A stretch of 37,238 nucleotides of DNA from NCBI GenBank assembly GCA_016926075.1, contig JAFGPG010000016.1, positions 1 through 37,238 on the forward strand, in the 5' to 3' direction. The DNA comes from Methanomassiliicoccales archaeon (GTDB lineage: Archaea > Thermoplasmatota > Thermoplasmata > Methanomassiliicoccales > UBA472). Position numbers and translations under genes: made by a program. The notes under the pieces were generated by a model. It did no database searches and was not told the DNA's origin. It worked only from the letters and a program-made list of their open reading frames with translations. Of the stretch, positions 8,250 through 16,203 are shown piece after piece (position 1 is the stretch's first letter; each line of letters starts with the position of its first letter).

Positions 8250-9686
8250 TCAGTTCAGGTCGTCCTTGGACCAGATATCGATCCCCGCCGGTTGCTTGGT
8301 GATGTTGCCCATCTTCGTGCCGACGATGGTACCGATCTTCAGGTCGGAGGCCAGGTCCAGTATCCTCTGTGTGATGATGCCGTCGAAGACCACGGCGGAC
8401 ACCGGCTCCTTCTCCTCCTTCAAGGTGTTGACCAGCTCCTTGACCACCACTTCCTTCAGGATCCCACCCTTGGCGTCGATGATGCGGGCCTTGGAGGTGG
8501 AGGACATCTCGTTGATCATGCCCTTGTACTTCTCCTGCGCGGCGGAGAGCTGCTTGCGGGAGGCAGGCTTGCGCTCCTCCAGCTCCTTCTCCTCCATGGG
8601 AGGCCTTTCGCGCTCGCCCCGGGGCTCCCGCTCCTGGCGGCCCTCATCCCGTTCCCGGCGCTCCCTCCTCTCATGGCGCTCGCCCCGGGGCTCCCGCTCC
8701 TGGCGGGGCTCCCTTTCCTTGGGCTCGCGCTGTTCCTCCTTCTCCTCGCGCTCACGATCGTCCTTCTCGGCCTTCTCGAAGCGCTCCAGACGCTCCACCT
8801 TGTCCGCGCGCTGCTCGGACCTCTTCTCCTTGTCCTTGCCGTTGCCTTCCAGCTCCAGACCGTACATCTCCATGAACTGGTCACCGGGGATCTTGTTCCG
8901 CAGGCATTTCATGATCTGCTTCTGCGTGAGCTCCTCCACCTCGTGGGCGCGAGGAGCTCTGGCAACGAAGTCCACCTCGGCCACCTGGAACAGCTCGCGC
9001 AGGATAAGCTCCCCGCCCCGGTCACCGTCCACGAAGGCGGTGATGACCCTTTCCTTGCTGAGGTCCATGATGGTCTTGGGGACGTTGGTGCCCTCCACGG
9101 CGATGGCGTTCTTGATGCCCGACTTGAGCAGGTTGAGCACATCGGAGCGCCCCTCCACCACGATGATGGCGTCGGACTCGGCCACGTTGGGGCCGGCCGG
9201 CAGGCGGTCCTTGCCGTAGTAGGTGATCTCCTCCACCTGCACCGAGCGGCGTACGCTCTCGGTGAGGTCGATCCCGCTGGTCTTGGACTGCTTGATCAGA
9301 TCGGTCAGCAGCTCCCTGGCCCTCTCGATGATCTTCTCCCTCTTGACCACGCGAACGTCCTCGATGGACTCCACGTTGATCTTGGCCTTGCACGGTCCCA
9401 CCCTGTCGATGGTCTCCAGTGCCGAGGCCAGGATGACGGTCTCCACTTGATCTAAGCTTGATGGTATCAGTATCTGTCCTTCGGACTTCCCCTGTCGGGA
9501 GTGGACGTCCACCTCGATCCTGCCGATCCTGCCGCTCTTCTGCAGGTCCCTCAGGTCCAGTTCATCGCCCAGCAATCCCTCGGTCTGTCCGAATATCGCT
9601 CCCACCACGTCCGGCTTCTCCACGATGCCATCGGCGCTCAGCTTGGCCTTTACCAGATACTTGGTGGTGCTTGGGTCTATGTTCAT
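8250..9686 (-). CDS. dnaG: Archaeal DnaG primase-like TOPRIM protein
   Basis: 478 aa. Archaeal DnaG is a TOPRIM protein that makes short primers in vitro and is a stable subunit of the RNA exosome, helping it handle poly(A) substrates. The N-terminal block has TTKYLVKAKLSADGIVEKPD. The TOPRIM domain (about 170-250) has Glu178 in VVEGRSD and the DxD pair Asp220/Asp222 in FVDGDRGG. Residues about 284-376 form a long Arg/Glu linker with repeated EREPRGER units, then a conserved C-terminal domain. ATG 9686 is chosen because GAGGTGA lies five nt upstream; a longer frame reaches 9734. It is followed immediately by the Lon-like ATPase gene. Confidence 0.95.
   Translation of the reverse strand: MNIDPSTTKYLVKAKLSADGIVEKPDVVGAIFGQTEGLLGDELDLRDLQKSGRIGRIEVDVHSRQGKSEGQILIPSSLDQVETVILASALETIDRVGPCKAKINVESIEDVRVVKREKIIERARELLTDLIKQSKTSGIDLTESVRRSVQVEEITYYGKDRLPAGPNVAESDAIIVVEGRSDVLNLLKSGIKNAIAVEGTNVPKTIMDLSKERVITAFVDGDRGGELILRELFQVAEVDFVARAPRAHEVEELTQKQIMKCLRNKIPGDQFMEMYGLELEGNGKDKEKRSEQRADKVERLERFEKAEKDDREREEKEEQREPKEREPRQEREPRGERHERRERRERDEGRQEREPRGERERPPMEEKELEERKPASRKQLSAAQEKYKGMINEMSSTSKARIIDAKGGILKEVVVKELVNTLKEEKEPVSAVVFDGIITQRILDLASDLKIGTIVGTKMGNITKQPAGIDIWSKDDLN
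8611..8706 (-). repeat. 30-bp perfect direct repeat inside dnaG linker
   Basis: A 30-bp segment at 8611-8640 recurs exactly at 8677-8706, 66 bp (22 codons) apart and in frame. It encodes the RQEREPRGER unit of the charged linker. It lies within the coding sequence and probably arose by local duplication. Confidence 0.8.
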
Positions 9687-9690
9687 TGTC

Positions 9691-9697
9691 TCACCTC
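9691..9697 (-). promoter_or_regulatory. Ribosome binding site deciding the dnaG start
   Basis: GAGGTGA on the minus strand, five nt before ATG 9686, is a strong match to the archaeal anti-SD. It favours this start over upstream in-frame codons. Confidence 0.75.
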
Positions 9698-9922
9698 TTG
9701 GAACTGGAGAAGAGGCCTGGCTCTCGTATACCAAATGCGACTACGCTCTCCGAGACCGTTCACATGGAGGTCCCGCAAGTAGCTTCCATCCATACTTCGG
9801 CCGTTGATGGCCACGTGAGGAAAGGGTGATAGTGATCATGATATAGGAAAGCCCAGGTACTTCCCCAGGCTCTATTATGGACAACAGAGGAGATTTATCA
9901 AACGTTAATAAACCTTTGGTCC

Positions 9923-10888
9923 CTACATCCGTCCCTCGGAAGCACCTGTGGTGCCCTGCCCCCCCACCCCCGGGAACTTGATTATCTCGATGGTGGTGGA
10001 GCCCACGGAGGCCCCCTCCCGCTCCATCTCCTCCAATATGAGACGGCTCAGCCTGCTCCTCAGCTCCCTCCTCTGCCTGGTGAGGCATATGAAACGGACA
10101 TGCAGTTCCAGATAGTTGCTGGTCAGGGCCAGGTAGATGCGGGGCTGCACCTCCCGCTCGGTGAGATAGTACTTGCCCATCATGGAGGACAGCTCCGACC
10201 TGGCCTGTGTGGTGACCTCCTCGGTCTCCCTCTCCACAAGTCCCTGCACCGTTCCCACCAGCCGCCGCCAGTCGCTCTCGTAGGACACGGGCACCACCAG
10301 CTCGTCCCACAGGAAGTTGTTGTCCTTGGTGTAGTTGTGAACGTTCCCGGAGAGGATGTAGCCGTTGGGCACCATCACCAGGCGTCCGGTGGCCTGGTCC
10401 CCGTCCACCCATTCCTGTAGCTCCAGCAGGGTGGTGTACATGAGGCTGAGGTCGATCACGTCCCCCACAACCTCCTTGATGCGCACCCTATCGCCGACGC
10501 GGTAGGGGGACTGGACGAATATGATGAAGCCCCCGGTGATATTGCGGAAGAGGTCCTGAAGGGCTATGGCCACCCCGGCGGCCAGGATACCGTAGGACAC
10601 CACCAGGGCCTGAGGGTCGGTGACCCATATGGTGACGATGGCCCCCAGGGAGAAGATCAGGTTGAGCACCGAGAGGACCTTCCGCAGCTGATACCTGGTC
10701 TTGGCCTCCGCCACCCGGGTGGAGAATATAATGGTCAGGAAGATGGTGAACACCAGATAGAACCCCGCCAGCACTGCCATTGTCAAGGCGCCCCTCTGCA
10801 GGTACTGATCGGGATAGCTATGGTCGATGATCAACAGTAAAAGGGCTCCAGCTACCAACAGTGACAGGTTGACGGCCCTCTTCCACAC
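9923..10888 (-). CDS. MscS-family mechanosensitive channel
   Basis: 321 aa membrane protein that opens under membrane tension to release solutes on osmotic downshift. Three hydrophobic segments lie at about 7-22, 36-57 and 78-100. They lead into the pore helix and the conserved beta entry YGILAAGVAIALQDLFRN then GGFIIFVQSPYRVGDRVRI, the MscS signature. The remaining about 170 residues form the cytoplasmic alpha/beta cage. The start is GTG; a TATA box (10911-10919) lies about 27 nt upstream, so the mRNA is probably leaderless. The stop is TAG. Confidence 0.92.
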   Translation of the reverse strand: MWKRAVNLSLLVAGALLLLIIDHSYPDQYLQRGALTMAVLAGFYLVFTIFLTIIFSTRVAEAKTRYQLRKVLSVLNLIFSLGAIVTIWVTDPQALVVSYGILAAGVAIALQDLFRNITGGFIIFVQSPYRVGDRVRIKEVVGDVIDLSLMYTTLLELQEWVDGDQATGRLVMVPNGYILSGNVHNYTKDNNFLWDELVVPVSYESDWRRLVGTVQGLVERETEEVTTQARSELSSMMGKYYLTEREVQPRIYLALTSNYLELHVRFICLTRQRRELRSRLSRLILEEMEREGASVGSTTIEIIKFPGVGGQGTTGASEGRM

Positions 10889-10910
10889 GTCATTGAGAAC
10901 AGGTCAGGAA

Positions 10911-10919
10911 GATATATAG
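10911..10919 (-). promoter_or_regulatory. TATA box of the MscS gene
   Basis: TCTATATATC on the minus strand is centred about 27 nt before the GTG start at 10888. Transcription would begin at or next to the start codon. Confidence 0.6.
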
Positions 10920-10926
10920 ATGAGGT

Positions 10927-11208
10927 TCAACCGCCGGAGGCCACCTTGATGACCCGCAGCCTGTCCCCCTGCACCACCGGCTCATCCAGGGGCACAGGGG
11001 TCTTCCCCCGCACCACGATATGCGCGTCGGGGAACAGGCCCAGGCTGTCGAGCACGGATCCCACCGTTGCCTCCTCCGGGAACTGCAGCATCCTTTCCTG
11101 TCGGTCGACCTCCACGGTCAGCTCGATGACGGTCATCGAGCGGTTCAGGCCTTCCAGGGAATTAATCCTTTCCGCTGGGGCGCTGGGTCTCACCGTTCGC
11201 TGAGCCAT
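10927..11208 (-). CDS. ThiS/MoaD-like ubiquitin-fold sulfur carrier
   Basis: 93 aa from ATG 11208, or 69 aa from ATG 11136 (MTVIELTVEVDRQERML), which matches the core domain length. The fold pattern fits MoaD/ThiS: beta hairpin at the start, EEATVGSVLDSLGL, HIVVRGKTPVPLDEPVVQGDRLRVIKV, and a C-terminal Gly-Gly. The terminal GG is the site adenylated by an E1-like enzyme before thiocarboxylation or protein conjugation. Possible roles are molybdopterin or thiamine sulfur, tRNA thiolation, or a SAMP-type modifier. No E1 gene is adjacent, so the pathway is open. A longer in-frame extension would run through tRNA-Ser and is not credible. Confidence 0.75.
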   Translation of the reverse strand: MAQRTVRPSAPAERINSLEGLNRSMTVIELTVEVDRQERMLQFPEEATVGSVLDSLGLFPDAHIVVRGKTPVPLDEPVVQGDRLRVIKVASGG

Positions 11209-11244
11209 CAAAATTGAAATAGGAGTACAGAAATGCCCAAGCGG

Positions 11245-11353
11245 GCCAAGGTAGCCTAGCCCGGAAAGGCGGTAGCCTCGAATCGGCCCCTGGGCCGTAG
11301 GGACAGCTACTGACTTCACAGTCTCGGGAGTTCAAATCTCCTCCTTGGCGCCA
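11245..11353 (+). tRNA. tRNA-Ser (anticodon CGA) with a 22-nt intron
   Basis: Acceptor GCCAAGG (11245-11251) pairs with CCTTGGC (11343-11349), followed by discriminator G and an encoded CCA (11351-11353). Anticodon stem GTAGC (11272-11276) pairs with GCTAC (11306-11310). The spliced loop is CT-CGA-A-A with anticodon CGA at 11279-11281. The long variable arm GACT-TCAC-AGTC and T arm GGGAG-TTCAAAT-CTCCT mark it as class II serine tRNA. The intron sits at the canonical position after base 37. AT-rich sequence upstream (11209-11233) probably holds the promoter. Confidence 0.92.
11283..11304 (+). other. tRNA-Ser intron (archaeal endonuclease type)
   Basis: 22 nt between A37 (11282) and A38 (11305). 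The intron interior forms a 5-bp hairpin, CGGCC with GGCCG and loop CCTG. The last intron bases, AGGG, can pair three of four positions with the loop bases CTCG (one G-U, one mismatch). This gives a relaxed bulge-helix-bulge, as needed by the splicing endonuclease. The exact junctions are inferred from the anticodon stem-loop. Confidence 0.8.
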
Positions 11354-11362
11354 TCCTTTTCC

Positions 11363-11917
11363 TCAGCATATTCCCGTGAAGTACCCGGGACCCATCAGGC
11401 GGTCCTGCAGGTCATTGGCGAACTCCTCCGACACCTCGTAGTAGCTCTTACCGAAATTCTCGACCATGAACCTCTCGTACTGGGCGTGCAACCTGGCGTC
11501 AGTCTCCAGGAACAGTGCGTTCTCCACCACCGGGAAGACCTGGTTCTCCTCCTCGCTGATATGCACGGTCATGTGGTCCACCAGGGCCCGGGCCTCCTGT
11601 TCCATCCTCTCCACGTCCCCGGCCTCGATGGCCTTCAAGGCCGCCCGCAGCAGACGCCGGGCGGTGACATGCTCCTCCTTCAATCGCTCCAGTAGGTCGG
11701 CCACCTTGGGGCACTCCTCGGCCGCCGCAGGGAAGAGGAACATCTCCTCCTTGGCATGGTGGAAACGGTCCATGAACTGGTCCAGGAAGACCATGGCCTC
11801 CTTCAGCTCGCTCACGTGCTTGGGCACCTGGTGGGTCCTCACCACGCAACCCACGACGTCCAGCACCTGCCGTATGATCCCATGGTCGTATTGCAGCAGG
11901 GTGATCGAGATCCTCAT
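11363..11917 (-). CDS. Hemerythrin-like (HHE) di-iron domain protein
   Basis: 184 aa four-helix cation-binding protein. Candidate iron ligands appear in order: His12 (QYDHGII), His53/His54 and Glu58 (FHHAKEEMFLFP), His83 (LKEEHVTARRLL), His115 and His119 with Glu123 (DHMTVHISEEE). Such proteins bind O2, NO or iron, or act in redox defence. Residues 130-184 extend past the domain without a recognised motif. It lies alone, convergent with tRNA-Ser and divergent from tldD. Confidence 0.9.
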   Translation of the reverse strand: MRISITLLQYDHGIIRQVLDVVGCVVRTHQVPKHVSELKEAMVFLDQFMDRFHHAKEEMFLFPAAAEECPKVADLLERLKEEHVTARRLLRAALKAIEAGDVERMEQEARALVDHMTVHISEEENQVFPVVENALFLETDARLHAQYERFMVENFGKSYYEVSEEFANDLQDRLMGPGYFTGIC

Positions 11918-12004
11918 AATGGGAACTAGGTGCCCACTACCTATTATTGATTTTCACCCGGACCATTTATCTAAGCTCGCGTCGATAGGGCCGGGAGTGG
12001 AAAC

Positions 12005-13441
12005 ATGGAGGACCTTCTGGAGCACGCGGTGCAGCGAGCAGGTTCCCTCGGCGCCTCATACGCCGAGGCGAGGTACCAGGCGGACCGTAACGAATCGATG
12101 ATACTGAAGAACGGCACGGCCGAGGCCACCTCCCGGAGGACGATAAGGGGTATATCGGTAAGGGTGCTGGTGAAGGGGGCCCTGAGCTTCGGGGCGACCA
12201 ACGTGCTCGGGAAACGTTCCCTGACCGATCTGGTGGGTAAGGTGGTGAAAGGGGCCGCGGCCGCCGCCGAGCACGTCAGGGACCCCATCCGCATGGCCCC
12301 CGCGGAGATGATGGTGGCCGAGCATCGGATCAGACCACGGGTGTCCTTCGACAACGTCACCCTGGAATCCCGGTTGGAACTGCTGCAGGAGGCCGACTCC
12401 ACGGCCGTGGGGACGGCCGAGGCCGCGGGGATCAGCATGCCCGGACGCTACATGAGCCTGGACGCCCTGACCACCGAGCGCCTGGTCATCAACTCCGACG
12501 GTGCGCGCGTACGCAGCCTGGTCCCCCGCGTGTCCGTGAACATCTTCCTCACCGTGGCGCATCCCGAGAGGGGTGCCATGCAGCGCATCGTCTCCCGCGG
12601 CGAGGTCGGTGGATGGGAGGCGGCGGAGAGATGGGACCTGCCCAATACCCTGGCCCAGGAGACCAAGGTCCTGGCCAGGATCCTGCACCAGGCCCAGGCC
12701 TTCCGCGGGGGGAAGATGGACGTGGTGCTGGGCCCGGAGGTGGTGGGACTGGTCAGCCACGAGTCCAGCGGACATCCCGGCGAGGGGGACCGCATCCTGG
12801 GCCGGGAGGCGGCCCAGGCCGGCGAGACCTACCTGTCCCGGGACTCCCTGGGCCTCAGGGTGGGAAGTGAGCTGGTGAACGTGGTGGACGACCCCACCCT
12901 GCCAAGGTCCTTCGGCCACTACCTACATGACGAGGAAGGGGTCAAGGCCAGGCGCCGGTACCTTATTAAGGGAGGGGTCATCAACGAGTTCCTGCACAAC
13001 CGGGAGACCGCCGCGGAGTTCGGCGTGGAGAGCAACGCCTCCTCCCGCTCCGTGGCCTTCGACCGGGAGCCCATCGTGCGCATGGCCAACACCTTCGTGG
13101 AGGCGGGCGATCATTCCCTGGAGGAGATGTTGGAAGGGGTACGCTCCGGCCTGTACATCAAGAACTTCATGGAATGGAACATCGACGACCGCCGCTACAA
13201 CCAGAAGTACGTGGGACTGGAGGCCTATATCATCCAGGACGGGGAGCTAGGCCCCATGGTGCGCAACCCGGTGCTGGAGATCACCACCCCCGGGCTGTGG
13301 GGGGCGGTGGACGCGGTGGGGGATGAACTGGAGCTCCATTCCGCCTACTGCGGCAAGGGGGACCCCATGCAAGGGATACCGGTGAGCGTGGGGGGCCCGC
13401 ACCTGCGATTGCGCGGAGTACGCATGGAGGGGTCACCATGA
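12005..13441 (+). CDS. tldD: TldD-family metallopeptidase subunit
   Basis: 478 aa. TldD carries the zinc site of the TldD/TldE protease, which in bacteria degrades unfolded peptides and matures peptide antibiotics and CcdA. The metal motif HESSGHPGEGD contains HExxxH (His252, Glu253, His257). The C-terminal HSAYCGKGDPMQG block is a family signature. Its stop overlaps the next start as ATGA, so TldD and TldE are translationally coupled and expected to form a heterodimer. Confidence 0.92.
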   Translation: MEDLLEHAVQRAGSLGASYAEARYQADRNESMILKNGTAEATSRRTIRGISVRVLVKGALSFGATNVLGKRSLTDLVGKVVKGAAAAAEHVRDPIRMAPAEMMVAEHRIRPRVSFDNVTLESRLELLQEADSTAVGTAEAAGISMPGRYMSLDALTTERLVINSDGARVRSLVPRVSVNIFLTVAHPERGAMQRIVSRGEVGGWEAAERWDLPNTLAQETKVLARILHQAQAFRGGKMDVVLGPEVVGLVSHESSGHPGEGDRILGREAAQAGETYLSRDSLGLRVGSELVNVVDDPTLPRSFGHYLHDEEGVKARRRYLIKGGVINEFLHNRETAAEFGVESNASSRSVAFDREPIVRMANTFVEAGDHSLEEMLEGVRSGLYIKNFMEWNIDDRRYNQKYVGLEAYIIQDGELGPMVRNPVLEITTPGLWGAVDAVGDELELHSAYCGKGDPMQGIPVSVGGPHLRLRGVRMEGSP

Positions 13442-14769
13442 GGCCCTGGGAGATCGGCGAGGAGGCCATCTCCGTGGCCAGGCGCCTGGGGGCCGACGAC
13501 GTGGCGGTGACGGTGACGGAAAGGCAGGAGAACATGGTGCGCTTCGCCAACGACCAGATCACGGTGGTCAACACCCTGCGGGAGCTCTCCGCCAACGTGT
13601 ACCTGTGCCTGGGAAGGAGGAAGGCGACCATCAACGTGCTGGACCTGAGCAGGAAGGGGATAGAGAAGGCCTGCCGGGAGGCGGTGGGAATGGCCTCCAC
13701 CATGCCCGAGGCCTCCCTTTACGCGCCCCTGCCCACCGGTCCCTTCGTCTACGACGAGGTCCTGACCCGCCGCAGGGAGGTCCCTGGGGGACCGGAGCGG
13801 ACGGTGCACTGGGTGCAGGAGGCCATCGAGGAGGCCAAGCGCTGCGGGGCGACACGGACCGCCGGCTCCCTCACCGCCAAGAACGTGGTCATCCACCTGG
13901 CCACCAGCGGCGATGCCCGAGGTGTGGCCTACAGACCTTCCCTGGAGCTCTCCATACGGGCCTTCGGCGAAGGGCTGGCCTCCGGCCATTCCCTCTCCGT
14001 GTCCCCCGACGAGGAGGGCTTCGATCCCCGTAACGCAGGAAGGGAGGCCGGCGAGCTGGCCAAGGCCGCCCGGGACCCGGTGAAGGGCTCTCCGGGCACC
14101 ATGGACGCCCTGCTGGGCCCCATGGTCTTCGCCGATGTCGTCGGCCAGGTGGGGCGCTTCGCCTCCGCCTTCTACGTGGACGCCGGGCTGTCCTTCCTCG
14201 CCGGCAAGATAGGGGAACAGGTGGCCGCGGGGTCCCTGGACCTCTTCGACGATCCCACCGATCCCTCCGCCCTGGGACATTCACCCTTTGACGCCGAGGG
14301 AACGCCCAGCAAACGCAAGGCGCTGCTGGAGGGAGGCGTGTTCAGGACCTATCTGCACAACAGCTCCACCGCCGCCAAGTTCGAGGTGGAGAGCACTGGT
14401 AACGCGGGGCTCATCACCCCCATGCCCTACTCGCTGCAGGTAGGGGCGGGCAGGGGCTCCCTGGAGGACCTTCTCTCCCAGATGGAGCAGGGGATCTATG
14501 TCACCAACGACTGGTACCTGAGATACCAGAACTACTCGTCGGGGGACCTCTCCTTCATCCCACGGGACGCCATGTTCCTGGTGCGGGAGGGGAAGGTCGT
14601 CTCCTCCCTGAAGGAGCTACGCATCAGCGACAACGTGCTGGGCATATTGAAAAGGATCAAGGCGCTGGGGGGTCAGCGCAGGTGGGTGAGATGGTGGGAG
14701 GTGGAGACCCCCACCCTGACCCCGGCAGCGCTCATCGGGGGAGTGCGCTTCACCGCCTCCTCTCAGTGA
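13438..14769 (+). CDS. tldE: TldE/PmbA-family subunit
   Basis: 443 aa partner of TldD. It shows the PmbA/TldE fold (VRFANDQITVV near the start, FEVESTGNAGLITP and LEDLLSQMEQGIYVTNDW toward the end) and has no HExxxH, as expected for the non-catalytic subunit. The 4-nt ATGA overlap with tldD indicates one operon. The end overlaps the convergent larE end by 7 nt. Confidence 0.92.
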   Translation: MRPWEIGEEAISVARRLGADDVAVTVTERQENMVRFANDQITVVNTLRELSANVYLCLGRRKATINVLDLSRKGIEKACREAVGMASTMPEASLYAPLPTGPFVYDEVLTRRREVPGGPERTVHWVQEAIEEAKRCGATRTAGSLTAKNVVIHLATSGDARGVAYRPSLELSIRAFGEGLASGHSLSVSPDEEGFDPRNAGREAGELAKAARDPVKGSPGTMDALLGPMVFADVVGQVGRFASAFYVDAGLSFLAGKIGEQVAAGSLDLFDDPTDPSALGHSPFDAEGTPSKRKALLEGGVFRTYLHNSSTAAKFEVESTGNAGLITPMPYSLQVGAGRGSLEDLLSQMEQGIYVTNDWYLRYQNYSSGDLSFIPRDAMFLVREGKVVSSLKELRISDNVLGILKRIKALGGQRRWVRWWEVETPTLTPAALIGGVRFTASSQ

Positions 14770-15539
14770 GAGTAGCCGTCCAGGTCCAGGGAGACCCGGG
14801 CATAGCCCAGGGGGCGCAGCAGCTCCAGCACCTGGGCACGCAGCTCGAAGAGGCGCGGAATGTCCTGCGGGGCCACCTCGATGCGCACCCAGTTCCCGTG
14901 GTCCCGCACCCGCAGGCGTTCGAAGTGGAAGGGGGAGAGGAGCCTCTCGGCCCACTCCACCCTGGCCAGTATCTTGGGGGTGATGCGCACGTCGTAGGGA
15001 ACCCTGGTGGCCAGGCAGGTGTTGCTGGGCGTGTCCCAGTTGGGGATCCCCTTCTCCTGGAGCAGTTCCCTGACCTCCCCCTTGCCCAGGCGCGCCTCCT
15101 GAAGAGGGGAGCGGACCCTGAGGTCCACGAGGGCCGTGCGTCCCGGCCGCATTCTTTTCAGATCGTCCAAATTGCTACCTTCAAGAATGTGCTCGATGCC
15201 CCTCCTCTCGCACTCCTTCCTGATCCTCTGGAACATGACGGTCTTGCAGATGTAGCATCGGTCCTCCCAGTTGCGCAGGAAACGCTCATCGTTGAGCAGG
15301 TCCAGTCGGACCATGAGCACCTCCACCCCCAGTCCTTGCGCCAGGGCCAGGGCGCTCTTCTGCTCCTCGGCGAAGAAGATGTCCCCCACGGCCATGAAGG
15401 CGGTGACCTCCGCCCCGGAGTCCAGGGCGGCCTTCAACAACAATGTGCTGTCCGCCCCCCCGGAAAAGGCCACCGCCACCTTGCCCAGCGCGGCGATGCT
15501 CTCCACCAGGCGCTGGTACTTCTCGTCGGCCTCGCTCAT
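14763..15539 (-). CDS. larE: LarE-like ATP-dependent sulfurtransferase (nickel-pincer cofactor)
   Basis: 258 aa PP-loop protein. LarE adenylates the precursor made by LarB and adds sulfur, giving the pincer ligand of lactate racemase. The PP-loop is AFSGGADSTLLL (24-35). Three cysteines stand where sulfur chemistry is expected: Cys95 and Cys98 (RCYICKT) and Cys175 (TCLATRV). Cys175 corresponds to the sacrificial Cys176 of Lactiplantibacillus LarE. A three-Cys pattern like this is associated with the [4Fe-4S] type that uses external sulfur instead of sacrificing the Cys; I infer that type here. larB lies 3.2 kb away; larA and larC are not in the window. Confidence 0.88.
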   Translation of the reverse strand: MSEADEKYQRLVESIAALGKVAVAFSGGADSTLLLKAALDSGAEVTAFMAVGDIFFAEEQKSALALAQGLGVEVLMVRLDLLNDERFLRNWEDRCYICKTVMFQRIRKECERRGIEHILEGSNLDDLKRMRPGRTALVDLRVRSPLQEARLGKGEVRELLQEKGIPNWDTPSNTCLATRVPYDVRITPKILARVEWAERLLSPFHFERLRVRDHGNWVRIEVAPQDIPRLFELRAQVLELLRPLGYARVSLDLDGYSH

Positions 15540-15562
15540 GGCATCCGAAAGCGCGTGCCACC

Positions 15563-15570
15563 TTATTTAT
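15563..15570 (+). promoter_or_regulatory. TATA box of the DUF134 gene
   Basis: TTATTTAT lies about 28 nt before the ATG at 15595, which supports that start and a leaderless or near-leaderless transcript. Confidence 0.5.
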
Positions 15571-15594
15571 TTCCCTAGGGACAATTGTGTTCAT

Positions 15595-15927
15595 ATGACC
15601 AAAAATATGCCCCGTCGGGGAAGGATGCGACCGGGACGCCCCATGAAACCGCGCACCATCCAGTACGAGAGGGAGTTCAGCCACTTCTCGCCCGAGGGTG
15701 ATCGGGGGGGCAAGCCCGTCATCATGGAGGAGGACGAGGCGGAGGCGGTGCGCCTGGTGGACTACCTGGGGATGAACCAGCAGGAGGCCGCGGACAGCAT
15801 GGGGATCTCCCGGGGCACGGTATGGAGGTGCGTGGACGGCGGCCGTCGGAAGTTGGCCACCATGGTGGTGGAGGGCCGCCCCCTGGTCATAGGCAGGGCC
15901 GCCCCTCCTTCCGAGGGTGACGATTAG
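15595..15927 (+). CDS. DUF134 (UPF0251) predicted DNA-binding regulator
   Basis: 110 aa. The middle shows the family's helix-turn-helix: EEDEAEAVRLVDYLGMNQQE followed by AADSMGISRGTVWRCVDGGRRKLA. It opens with a basic stretch (MPRRGRMRPGRPMKPR). The usual family cysteines of the N-terminal half are not evident. DUF134 genes commonly sit beside DUF5320 and NifX-like genes, as here, and probably regulate them. An ATG at 15607 would shorten it by four residues. The stop is TAG. Confidence 0.85.
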   Translation: MTKNMPRRGRMRPGRPMKPRTIQYEREFSHFSPEGDRGGKPVIMEEDEAEAVRLVDYLGMNQQEAADSMGISRGTVWRCVDGGRRKLATMVVEGRPLVIGRAAPPSEGDD

Positions 15928-15950
15928 GAAAACCTAAATTACTTATAATA

Positions 15951-15977
15951 TTGTGCTTATGCACATTATATGCGCCG
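15951..15977 (+). promoter_or_regulatory. Promoter region of the DUF5320-NifX pair
   Basis: Two AT-rich TATA-like elements, TTATAATATT (15952-15961) and CATTATATG (about 15964-15972), stand 30-50 nt upstream of the DUF5320 start. A GCAC-ATTATATGCG neighbourhood may bind a regulator such as the DUF134 protein next door. Confidence 0.4.
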
Positions 15978-16005
15978 TGAAGAGCGGCGATAGGAGAGCA
16001 TGAAC

Positions 16006-16197
16006 ATGCCAAATCAGGATGGAACGGGACCGACAGGCTCGGGACCCCGGGGCAGGCGCTTGGGCCCCTGTAGCGCGGGGACCAGGTCAACGGACAAGGA
16101 CCAGGATACGAGACAGGGAAGGGGAGGTGGACGGCGGGCCCGTCCCTACTCCAGACGAGCAGGTTCCAAGGGAACGGCAGGGGAAAGGGAGGTCTGA
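16006..16197 (+). CDS. DUF5320-like small Gly/Arg-rich protein
   Basis: 63 aa. The N-terminus MPNQDGTGPTGSGPRGRRLG resembles the MPxxDxTGPxGxGPxTGRG opening of DUF5320 proteins, which accompany NifX-like genes in anaerobes. The rest is Arg/Gly-rich, low in complexity and probably disordered. AGGAG (15992-15996) lies 9 nt before ATG 16006; ATG 16000 is also possible. It is followed 6 nt later by the NifX-like gene. Function is unknown. Confidence 0.65.
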   Translation: MPNQDGTGPTGSGPRGRRLGPCSAGTRSTDKDQDTRQGRGGGRRARPYSRRAGSKGTAGEREV

Positions 16198-16203
16198 TCC
16201 CCC

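Noticed and set aside
9735-9922. Small RNA in the gap between dnaG and the MscS gene
   Set aside because: Two CCTGGG copies on the minus strand are direct rather than inverted; no stem or conserved RNA signature was found. It most likely holds the dnaG promoter and leader.
10927-11319. 130-aa version of the MoaD-like protein with a longer N-terminus
   Set aside because: The extension runs through the tRNA-Ser gene on the other strand and is not protein-like; the start at 11208 or 11136 is better.
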